NCBI GenBank assembly: GCA_005776365.1
Contig: SXPK01000082.1
Coordinates: forward strand, 1-35,401
DNA: 35,401 bases
Direction: 5' to 3'
Source: Planctomycetia bacterium
Lineage (GTDB): Bacteria > Planctomycetota > UBA1135 > UBA2386
Both the position numbers and the translations under genes were made by a program. Under the pieces are notes generated by a model, which saw only the letters and a program-made list of their open reading frames with translations, made no database searches and was not told where the DNA came from. Shown in pieces: positions 16,796 through 23,686 of the stretch; position 1 is the stretch's first letter; every line of letters begins with the position of its first letter.

Positions 16796-16956
16796 GGCGA
16801 AACGGCAGAGGCCACCCGGACCGTCGGGTTTGGCGACGGCAAAATGCCCAAGCCCGGGCCTATTGCGGCAGGGCCAGTGGCGATGGGCAAAGGCCGCCTG
16901 CCGTTCCCGCGAGTTCGGCTCCACAAGATCCCATGGCATGGCCGATAGACGGGATC

Positions 16957-17400
16957 ATGCGTCGTTTCCGTTTCCGGTTGGCGGGCTTGCTCAGACTGCG
17001 CGAGCAGTTGGAGCGCGCCGCGCGTCGCGATCTCGCGACGGCGATGGGCGTCGTCTCGGGCGCCGAGCAGCGCCTGCAGGCCGCGACCGCCGGACTCTCG
17101 GAATGCGAGCGCCTTGGCGTTGGCGGCGATGCCGCTGCGCCGCTTGCTCGCGCCCTAGCCAAAGGACTGGCGCGCCATCGACTGCGGGTGCAGAACGAGT
17201 TGCGTGCGGCGCATGCACAACTCGATCGCGCGCGTGGCGACTGGGTCGAACGGCGTCGCGACGAACGCACTCTCGACATGCTGCGCGACAAGCAGCGTGA
17301 AGGATGGGTGCGTGAGAGCGAGAAGAAAGAACAGCACGAACTCGAAGAGCTCGCGCGCGGCCGGACTCCGGCGCCCGCGCGGGTGGAGGAGCCGAGATGA
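16957..17400 (+). CDS. fliJ: Flagellar export protein FliJ
   Basis: FliJ is the central coiled-coil stalk of the export ATPase and a general export chaperone. The 147-residue product is almost wholly helical and charged; MRRFRFRLAGLLRLREQLE at the N-terminus matches the usual FliJ beginning and determines the start at ATG 16957. ATG 16933 is in frame but adds eight unrelated residues. The C-terminal half is rich in Arg, Glu and Lys (RDKQREGWVRESEKKEQHEL). The stop overlaps the ATG of the next gene by four bases (ATGA), a sign of translational coupling. The 161 bases between fliI and fliJ are the longest gap in the cluster; a six-base-pair hairpin (CCGTCG/CGACGG) sits there, without a T-run. 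Confidence 0.9.
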   Translation: MRRFRFRLAGLLRLREQLERAARRDLATAMGVVSGAEQRLQAATAGLSECERLGVGGDAAAPLARALAKGLARHRLRVQNELRAAHAQLDRARGDWVERRRDERTLDMLRDKQREGWVRESEKKEQHELEELARGRTPAPARVEEPR

Positions 17401-18491
17401 AGAGTCTGATTGTCAACGGGATCGCAGGCGTCGGGTTGTTCGTAGGCGCGTTGGCCGGTGGACTCGTGGCCACGGGTCGATGGAACCACGAAGGTGTCGC
17501 GAACATTCCACTGCTGAACTCGATGTTCCCGGCTCCGGCCGAAACGCCCGCGGGTGGTGACGGCGAGGCAAAGGACGCGAACGTCGCGGCCGATGGCGCC
17601 AAGGACGCAACGCATGGCGCTTCGCACGATGCTGCGACCGAGGCGAGCGCGGACGCCGCCGCATCGGCGCTCGACGGCACCCACACAGCCAATCCGCAGG
17701 ATCCGAAGAAGCTGCCACTGCCGAAGCCCGGCAAGTCGCTGTTCTCGAAAGAGGAGAAGAAGAGCGGCGGCCATGGCGAGGAGGCTCCAGCCGAAGGCCA
17801 TGGCGCGGATCCGGCGAAGGCCGACCACGGCCAGCAAGCTGCGCAAGACCCCGCAGGTCACGCCCCGGCGCCCGCCGCGGAGACCAAGCCGACTTCGATG
17901 CCCGAGCGCGATTTCGCGCACGTCGGCAAGGAGCTGCAGCACGAGCCAGGCGTTCGCTACCAGCCCGGCGCGTTGTTTCGATTTGAAGGCCTGCCTGCCG
18001 GCGTGACGCCGGAGCAGCTCAATGCCGCGTGGAAGCGCGTGCAGGATGGGCTTGCAGAGATCGAGCGCCGCACGAAGGCGGTCGAGATCAAAGAGCAGGA
18101 GCTGCGTGAGTTCAGCGAGGATCTCGCACGTCGCCAGACCGAAGTCGGCAAGGAGCGCGCCGAGGTCGAGGGCATGCATCGCAGGCTCGATGAGCGGATC
18201 GAGCAGTTCCAGGACCAGATCAAGCTGGTTCGCAACGATGAAGTCGCCGGCCTGAAACGCAACGCGCAGCATCTCGCGAACTTCGAGCCCACGAAGGCGG
18301 TGGAGATCATCACCGACCAATGGAAGACCGACGCTGGACAGGTCGAGGTCCTCAAGCTGCTCGAGTTCATGAGCAAGGACGATGTCGACGAGATCCTGGG
18401 CGTGATGCCGACGGCGCTCGTCCGCGACGTCATGCAGAAGCGCCTCAAAGTGACCAAGGAGCCGACGCCAGCGGCGACTCCGAAGAAGTGA
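17397..18491 (+). CDS. MotE/FlbB-like flagellar stator-associated protein
   Basis: A 364-residue membrane-anchored protein. Residues 4-25 form one transmembrane helix. About 30-190 is an Ala/Pro/Gly/His-rich, probably disordered linker. About 205-290 is a long charged coiled coil, and about 290-350 is a compact helical end (KAVEIITDQWKTDAGQVEVLKLLEFM, DDVDEILGVMPTALVRDVM) resembling the MgtE N-terminal fold found in MotE and FlbB. Such proteins act near the stator and inner membrane. The gene sits directly after fliJ, with a four-base overlap, where many bacteria carry fliK or motE. No FliK-type hook-length sequence is visible in it, so MotE is preferred, with FliK-like still possible. The Pro/Ala-rich linker is unusually long. 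Confidence 0.72.
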   Translation: MKSLIVNGIAGVGLFVGALAGGLVATGRWNHEGVANIPLLNSMFPAPAETPAGGDGEAKDANVAADGAKDATHGASHDAATEASADAAASALDGTHTANPQDPKKLPLPKPGKSLFSKEEKKSGGHGEEAPAEGHGADPAKADHGQQAAQDPAGHAPAPAAETKPTSMPERDFAHVGKELQHEPGVRYQPGALFRFEGLPAGVTPEQLNAAWKRVQDGLAEIERRTKAVEIKEQELREFSEDLARRQTEVGKERAEVEGMHRRLDERIEQFQDQIKLVRNDEVAGLKRNAQHLANFEPTKAVEIITDQWKTDAGQVEVLKLLEFMSKDDVDEILGVMPTALVRDVMQKRLKVTKEPTPAATPKK

Positions 18492-18562
18492 ACTTTTTCT
18501 CGACACCCGCGCCTTCCTGCGTCGATAGACGCCGGAAAGACCGTTGGTAGGGAGCGATCACA

Positions 18563-19081
18563 GTGACTGACGACAAGAAGAAGGAAGCAGACGGCAAGGC
18601 CGAGGACGGCAAGAAGAAGAAGCGGCTGCCGCCCGTGCTGCTCGTCGCGATCGGCGCTGCGCTTGGTGGCGCGGGCGTCGTCTTTGCCGTTCCGCCAAAG
18701 ACCGTTGAGCTCAAGGCCCCCGTTGTCGTGCTGGCGACAGAGCAGATCGAGCACCCGGACAAGCTCGAGTTCCGCTTCAACCCACGCGCTGAGACCGGCA
18801 AGACCTACGCCAGCATCTCGTTCACCTTCGAGTATTCGGTGCGCGAGGACCGGAAGGACGCTGCGTTCGAGGCGATCAAGCATGGCTGGGGCCGCGCGCG
18901 TTCGCAGGTGACGGAGCTGATGTGCGGCATGACTGCGCAAGAGTTGCAGTCACCGAGCGGCAAGCGGATCCTCGCCAAGTCGTTGATCGAGACGCTCGAC
19001 GCGATCCTCTTTGTCTCCGAGGGCCACGAGAAGGTGGCGACTGTCAACCTCGTGAACTGGTGCGACTACATGTTCCAGTGA
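18563..19081 (+). CDS. fliL: Flagellar basal body-associated protein FliL
   Basis: FliL is an inner-membrane protein around the stator that supports motor torque. The 172-residue protein has a Lys-rich cytoplasmic N-terminus (about residues 4-20), one transmembrane helix (about 22-42), and a periplasmic domain with the family's YASISFTFEYSVRED, the helix LMCGMTAQELQSPSGKRILAKSLIETLDAILF, and the closing strand VATVNLVNWCDYMFQ (the FTDFVIQ-type end). It starts with GTG 18563, preceded by a GGGAG at 18551-18555. The gap to the preceding gene is 71 bases. fliM begins seven bases after the stop. Confidence 0.9.
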   Translation: MTDDKKKEADGKAEDGKKKKRLPPVLLVAIGAALGGAGVVFAVPPKTVELKAPVVVLATEQIEHPDKLEFRFNPRAETGKTYASISFTFEYSVREDRKDAAFEAIKHGWGRARSQVTELMCGMTAQELQSPSGKRILAKSLIETLDAILFVSEGHEKVATVNLVNWCDYMFQ

Positions 19082-19088
19082 TGGCGCG

Positions 19089-20075
19089 GTGACCAAAGTG
19101 AACGACATCCTCAGCAACGAAGAGATCGACGCGCTGCTCGACATGTTCCGCAGCGGAGCAGTCGACGAAGTGCGATCTTCGGCGAGCGCGCCCGAAGCGC
19201 CCGCGGACGAACGATGTCGAGAGGTCGACCTGCTGAAGCCCAACCGTCTGGCTCGGGAACAGCTGCGCGGGATGCAGCGTTACTTCGAGAGCGCCGCGAA
19301 GCTGCTCTCGGCGACGATCTCTGACAAGTTGCGAATCGACGCGCGTTGTGACTGCGTCGCGGTCGAGCAACAGCGCTTCGGCACATGGCTCGAGCAGTTG
19401 CCGGGTCCAGTTGCCATGTATGTCGTCGGGATGGAGCCGCTCAAGACTCCGGTCCTGTTGACCGGAAGCACCAGCCTGCTCTACGGCGCCGTCGATCGCA
19501 TCCTCGGCGGTTCTGGCCGCGTTGCGCGCGTGCCGAAGGACTTCACGCAGGCGGAGTACACCGTCGCCGATGCGTTGATGGGCCCCTGCCTCGACCGCAT
19601 CGTCGAGAGTCTCGAAGACGTCGTGAAGTTGCAGTGGTCGATCGAGAGTCGATTCTGCAATCCATCCATGGCGCAGACCCTTCCGTCGCAGGACGTGGTG
19701 CTCTCGGTGCACTTCCAGGTGTCCGGTGAGTTCTTGATCGGCGACCTGCGCCTGATGATTCCATTCCAGGCGATCGAACCCTTCTTGGAGAAGTTCGCGA
19801 AGGACAGCGTCACGCGGATGGAGCCTGGCGCAATGAAGGACAGAGTCGCTCGGACCGTCCGGAGCGTGCCTCTCGACCTCGCCGTGGAACTGGGCGGGGC
19901 GCGGATCACGCTGCGGCAGTTGCTCGACCTGCAGAGCGGCGACGTGATTCCGCTCGAGACGCGGTTCGGCAGCCCAGCAGTGGTGCCGGTCATGGGCAAA
20001 CCCAAGTTCCTCGGCCAGATCGGTCGGATCGGCAACAGGTTGGCCGTGCAAGTGGCCGATGTCATGGATGAGTAG
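19089..20075 (+). CDS. fliM: Flagellar motor switch protein FliM
   Basis: FliM is the middle C-ring protein that binds phosphorylated CheY and sets rotation direction. The N-terminal peptide LSNEEIDALLDMF (about residues 8-20) matches the CheY-binding EIDALL motif. The middle domain contains LLTGSTSLLYGAVDRILGGSG and VHFQVSGEFLIGDLRLMIPFQAIEPFLE, and the C-terminal SpoA domain is at about residues 255-325 (DLAVELGGARITLRQLLDLQSGDVIPLE). At 328 residues it is normal. GTG 19089 is the start used, with a second in-frame GTG three codons later. It is directly followed by fliN. Confidence 0.95.
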   Translation: MTKVNDILSNEEIDALLDMFRSGAVDEVRSSASAPEAPADERCREVDLLKPNRLAREQLRGMQRYFESAAKLLSATISDKLRIDARCDCVAVEQQRFGTWLEQLPGPVAMYVVGMEPLKTPVLLTGSTSLLYGAVDRILGGSGRVARVPKDFTQAEYTVADALMGPCLDRIVESLEDVVKLQWSIESRFCNPSMAQTLPSQDVVLSVHFQVSGEFLIGDLRLMIPFQAIEPFLEKFAKDSVTRMEPGAMKDRVARTVRSVPLDLAVELGGARITLRQLLDLQSGDVIPLETRFGSPAVVPVMGKPKFLGQIGRIGNRLAVQVADVMDE

Positions 20076-20078
20076 CGC

Positions 20079-20474
20079 ATGACCGATTCGACGAACAATC
20101 CGATGGATGCATGGGAAGCCGCCAGCGAGCGCGCTCGCGCATCGGTCGAAGCCGTCGCCGCGGCGGTCCAACCCGTTGCGTTCGGCCAACTCGGCCCGGG
20201 CGTGAAGGGCGACTCGCGCAACCTCGATCTGCTGCTCGACGTCGAGATCCCAATCTCCGTCGAAGTGGGCCGCGCTCAGATGAGCCTCGAGGAGGTCCTC
20301 AAGCTCGTGCCAGGCAGCGTCGTCGCGCTCGACAAGAAGGCCGAGGAGCCGGTCGACCTGCGCGTCAACGGCAAGCTCGTCGCGCGCGGCGAGGTCGTGT
20401 TGGTGGACGACACCTACGGGTTGCGCATCACGCAGATCGTCGACGCCGCGGGCCGCATCGAAAGCCTGCGCTGA
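20079..20474 (+). CDS. fliN: Flagellar motor switch protein FliN
   Basis: FliN forms the base of the C ring and binds FliH to place the export ATPase. The 131-residue protein has a variable Ala-rich N-terminus (about 1-45) and a complete SpoA domain: LDLLLDVEIPISVEVGRAQM, SLEEVLKLVPGSVVALDKKAEEP, VDLRVNGKLVARGEVVLVDD, then YGLRITQIV. It starts with ATG 20079, three bases after the fliM stop. It is the last gene of the flagellar block here; fliO, fliP, fliQ, fliR, flhB, flhA and hook genes are not in the window. No terminator is visible after it. Confidence 0.95.
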   Translation: MTDSTNNPMDAWEAASERARASVEAVAAAVQPVAFGQLGPGVKGDSRNLDLLLDVEIPISVEVGRAQMSLEEVLKLVPGSVVALDKKAEEPVDLRVNGKLVARGEVVLVDDTYGLRITQIVDAAGRIESLR

Positions 20475-20580
20475 GCAGCAGTCGGCCCGCGAGCGGACAA
20501 TATTGCCGATGGCCGCACCGCTGGATCGGCGGCTCTGAGTTCTCGCGCTGCGTGCAGTGAATGTGCTCGCCCTTGTCGGC

Positions 20581-21291
20581 ATGCTGCGCTGGATGCGCGC
20601 TTGCCTTCTTGTGCTTGCCTTGTTCGTCATCGCCGCCCCGACCTCGTGCGGCTTGCTCCGGACCAAAGCGCAGCAACGTGAGTACACGCTGGTCTACCTG
20701 AAGACCGGACCGGCGAAGGACCTGTCGAAGGACGCGCAGGCAGCGGCGTTCGCGGGTCACTTCGCGAACATGAACCGGCTTGCGCGTGAAGGTCGGCTGC
20801 TGATGGCCGGACCATTTGGCAAGCAGAGGAGCGATGCATCACTGCGCGGGTTGTTCGTGCTGGCGACAGATGATGTCACGACGGCGCAGCAGTGGGCCTC
20901 GACCGATCCGGCGGTGCAGGCGGGTGTGTTCACGATCGAGTGTCACGCGCTGCGCACGGACGCCGCGTTGCCGCAGTTCCTTGCTGCTGAGCTTGCGCGC
21001 GAGGATGCCGACAAGGCGGCAGGCCGCACGCAGGAGCTCGGCGAAACCATCCGCGGCTACGCGCTGCTCGTTGCCGATGACTTCGCGCAGATGCTCGCCG
21101 CGATCGACGGCCGCCGTGAAGCGCTGTTGATCGGCCGGCTCGACGGGTCCAGGGGATTCGCCGTCGTGAATTGTGTCGATCGGGTCGCGGCGGAGGAGGC
21201 GTTTGCGAGCCTTCGCACAGACTTGGGCGCGCACCGGTTCGAGGAGTGGTTCGCGAGCAAGGGCTTCGAGCAACTGCCGTCGATGCGGTGA
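20581..21291 (+). CDS. YciI-like domain protein, probably lipid-anchored or exported
   Basis: About 236 residues with an N-terminal hydrophobic stretch (LRWMRACLLVLALFVIAAPTSC) that may be a lipoprotein signal, although the residue three before Cys is Pro rather than the usual Leu, Val or Ile. It is followed by one YCII-type ferredoxin-like domain (about residues 34-125): YTLVYLKTGP, AFAGHFANMNRLAREGRLLMAGPF, LRGLFVLATDD, STDPAVQAGVFTIE. This is the family's His-x16-G-P and DP arrangement. The second half (ALLVADDFAQMLAAI, LGAHRFEEWFASKGFEQL) may be a degenerate second copy. YciI-like proteins have no settled enzymatic role. An upstream GTG at 20557 is an alternative start. It lies 106 bases after fliN. 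Confidence 0.7.
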   Translation: MLRWMRACLLVLALFVIAAPTSCGLLRTKAQQREYTLVYLKTGPAKDLSKDAQAAAFAGHFANMNRLAREGRLLMAGPFGKQRSDASLRGLFVLATDDVTTAQQWASTDPAVQAGVFTIECHALRTDAALPQFLAAELAREDADKAAGRTQELGETIRGYALLVADDFAQMLAAIDGRREALLIGRLDGSRGFAVVNCVDRVAAEEAFASLRTDLGAHRFEEWFASKGFEQLPSMR

Positions 21292-21375
21292 TCGTGCTTG
21301 CGGCAGAGCGAACGGACGAGGTTGGACCCGGGCGCGTGCGAGAGGAGTCGCTATCCTGCGCAGCCCAAGTTCCCC

Positions 21376-22464
21376 ATGCGCACTCTCCAACTCGCAGCAT
21401 CCATCCTGTTGTTCGCCGCCTCTGCAACGGCGCAACTGATCCTCCGCGACGACTTCAACTACACCAACGCGCTGACCTTCAATGGTTGGTTTGCCCATAG
21501 CTCTGGCGGCCAGAAGCAGATCTGGTCACAAGGCGAGTTCGCAGTCCTCAACTAGGGCATCGGCGCCGGCGAGGACATCAACCGTCCGTGGACTCCCTAT
21601 CCACTGACTCAGACTTTGTGGTGCGGCTTCCGCATGCGCGTGCCGGCAACGACCGCCATCACAACGACCAACGGTCTCTACTTCATTCACTTCAAGGACG
21701 CGACCACCGGCTTCCGCGCGCGCACCGGCATCCGCGCGCCGGGCGCAGCAGGCAACTTCCGCCTCGCGATCCACGCCGATGGCACCAACCTGTCGCTTGG
21801 CGCGAACTGGCCGCAGGACCTGTTGTTCGACACCGAGTACTTCGTCGTGTTCAACTGGAACGCGACCACGGGATTGTCGGAGCTGTGGGTCGACCCGACG
21901 TCGCAAGCATCGCCGTCCGTGGCGCATACGGGAACGCTGCTGAACAGCTTCATGGTCGGATTGGCGCTGCGCCAGTCGACCGAGTTCACCGGCTTCATCA
22001 ACATCGACAATCTGCTCGTCGGCTTGTCGTTTGCCGACGTCGCCGGAGTCGGCCCGAGCTACCAGACTTTTGGCGCGGGCTGCGCCAACTCGGTGGGCAT
22101 CGCCACGAACACCGTGGACTCATTGCCGAGGCTGGGGCGCACGACGACGGTGACTCTGGGCAACGTGCCCAACCCTGCGCTCGCGCTGCTGCTGATCGGT
22201 TCGAGCAACGTGACCTCGGCGACATTCGGCACGCTGCCGCTCGAGTTGACGCCATTTGGCGCGCCCGGCTGTTCGGCGCGCGTCAGCGATGACGCCTTGC
22301 AGCTGTTCGCGTTTGGGATCGGCGGCGTTCCGTATCCGCTCTCGATCCCGAACGACTTCGTGTTCTTCGGGCTGCAGCTCTACACCCAAGGCTTCGTGTT
22401 CGACCCGGTGAACGCGCTGGGCGTTGCAGCTTCGGATGCTGCGGCGATGTCGATCGGCCTCTGA
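21376..22464 (+). pseudogene. Secreted beta-rich protein interrupted by an in-frame TAG
   Basis: A single reading frame from ATG 21376 to TGA 22464, broken by TAG at 21553-21555 (codon 60). The first 20 residues are a signal peptide (RTLQLAASILLFAASATAQ). Both halves read as coding in the same frame: DDFNYTNALTFNGWF before the stop, and GEDINRPWTPYPL, FIHFKDATTGFRARTG and FIDIDNLLVGL-type text after it (seen as FINIDNLLVGLSF). This suggests a laminin-G-like beta domain, followed by the C-terminal domain seen in other secreted proteins of this window (residues about 225-362, ending AAMSIGL). One base change, TAC to TAG, would explain the break, so it may be a recent pseudogene, an assembly error or a readthrough site. 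The second half alone would start at TTG 21616. Confidence 0.7.
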
Positions 22465-22509
22465 GCGGGCAGCTGAGCGGGCCGCTGATCGGGCCCTCGA
22501 GCGGGCAGC
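22462..22509 (+). repeat. Four tandem 12-base repeats starting in a stop codon
   Basis: Units read TGAGCGGGCAGC, TGAGCGGGCCGC, TGATCGGGCCCT and CGAGCGGGCAGC. The first begins in the TGA that ends the preceding frame, and 12 is a multiple of three, so the first three units repeat the stop codon in frame. The array lies between two convergent genes. Confidence 0.85.
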
Positions 22510-22538
22510 GGCGGCGGGCGCATGTCGCGCCGCCGCCG
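22509..22538. terminator. GC-rich hairpin between convergent genes
   Basis: A CGGCGGCGG arm pairs with CCGCCGCCG, continued by GCG/CGC across a one-base bulge, loop CATGT. Neither strand has a T-run after it, so it is at best a weak or factor-dependent stop for the two genes that converge on it. Confidence 0.45.
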
Positions 22539-22548
22539 GTCAAAGCTC

Positions 22549-23541
22549 CTACTTGCCCTTGAGGTCGTCGCGCATCGCGGCCGCCTTCTGCGCGGCCTGC
22601 GAGCCGGACCACTTCTTGGTGTTCGCAAACTTGTCGAGCTCCTCAGCAAGCTTGCGGCGTTGCGCGAGCCTTGTGGGGTCGAACTTGGCGATCACCTTGT
22701 CGAGCGCCTTCTGCGCGGCGAGTTCGTCTTGGATGCGTTCGTCCTTGGCGAAGCGATCGAGCTCGGCCTTGGCGGAATCGGCGGGCGCAAGACCAGCCCA
22801 TTCCTTCTGCATCCGGAGGAGCGCCTTCTCGGCCGAGCCATAGTCCGGCCCCTTGCCGAGCTCGGCAACGCGCGCGACCTGACGGTCGAGACGCTTTTGC
22901 AGATCGGCCTGTTGGGTTTCGTAGACCGCCTTCGTCTCGGCGTCGAGATCAGGAGCCTGCATCGCCTTGCCGAGGTGATCCTGGAGCTTCTTGTGCTCTT
23001 TCTTCGCCCACAACGAGCGCAGCACATCGTACTTGGCGTCGGCTGGCAGTTTGGGGCCGAGCACCACGTTCTTGAGCTGCTCCTCGATGAAGCTCTCTGC
23101 GGGCTCGCGATCCTTGGGCACGGTCAGAACGGTGCCGTCCGGTGCGATGCAGTAGATGCTCGGGAAGAAGCCGATGGCGTAGAGCTCGTTCACCCCCTTG
23201 GCGGTGATGAACGGATACTTCGCGCCGAGCTTCGTGATGAAGGTCTCCTCGATCAGCTTTTCGTTCTCATCGGACACGCCGATGAGCAGCAGCCCCCGAT
23301 CCTTGAACTTCTCGTAGAGAGAGTTCAGGTGCGGGACGGCTGCCTTGCAGGGGCCTCACCAGGTCTGCGCGAAATCGAGCATGACGAGCTTGCCGTCGAG
23401 CTCGTCGAACTTGGTCGGGCCGTCGTTCCACGCCTTCTGGATCTCGAAGGACGGGGCAATCGAGCCCTTTGCCAGTTGCGCGGGCAGAGCGCTCGCGAAC
23501 AGCACGGCCGCGGCGGCGGCGAGGATTTTGGGTTGGTTCAT
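22549..23541 (-). CDS. Exported TlpA/thioredoxin-like selenoprotein (W-U-G-P-C active site)
   Basis: A 330-residue protein if the UGA at 23356-23358 is read as selenocysteine (residue 62). The frame is open from ATG 23539-23541 to the UGA and from the UGA to 22549. Residues 1-21 are a signal peptide (ILAAAAAVLFASALPAQ). Residues about 25-150 form a TlpA/AhpC-TSA-like thioredoxin fold: SIAPSFEIQKAW, LVMLDFAQTW, then UGA, then GPCKAAVPHLNSLYEKF, and GFFPSIYCIAPDGTVL with the cis-Pro of thioredoxins. The UGA sits exactly where the first active-site Cys of WCxxC belongs, and the resolving Cys is present. Residues about 165-330 are helical and Lys/Glu-rich. The predicted role is periplasmic disulfide or peroxide redox chemistry. 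A conventional call would give only the 242 residues from ATG 23275-23277. The gene diverges from metH. Confidence 0.85.
23301..23358 (-). promoter_or_regulatory. UGA codon and candidate bacterial SECIS hairpins
   Basis: Downstream of the UGA (23358-23356, minus strand) there are two candidates. An imperfect hairpin at 23345-23327 (AGG paired with CCU, with weak inner pairs) puts a GU pair in its loop about 20 bases after the UGA, the spacing used by known bacterial SECIS elements. A stronger hairpin at 23329-23301 (CCU, GAACU and UCUC arms with single bulges, loop UAC) overlaps it and lacks a loop G. The pairing was done by eye. Confidence 0.4.
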
Positions 23542-23686
23542 GGGAATGGATGCGTCCAAGACGCGCATCGGAGCGTAGCGAGGCCCGGACCCAGACCAAG
23601 ACCTGCGTCGCGCTGATGGCAAGGATGGGACGAGGCTCTCTCTGTCATCTATTCCGAATGGCCCGCCCCTGATCGGCTGTGAAGCT

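Noticed and set aside
22549-23277. Reading the thioredoxin-like gene as two genes or as a pseudogene
   Set aside because: The stop is at the catalytic Cys codon, the downstream part begins inside the fold and has no ribosome-binding site expected of its own gene, and no other damage is seen.
23542-23686. Cobalamin or SAM riboswitch before metH
   Set aside because: Only 145 bases separate metH from the divergent gene, and no B12-box-like GCCACTG or SAM-type pattern was found.
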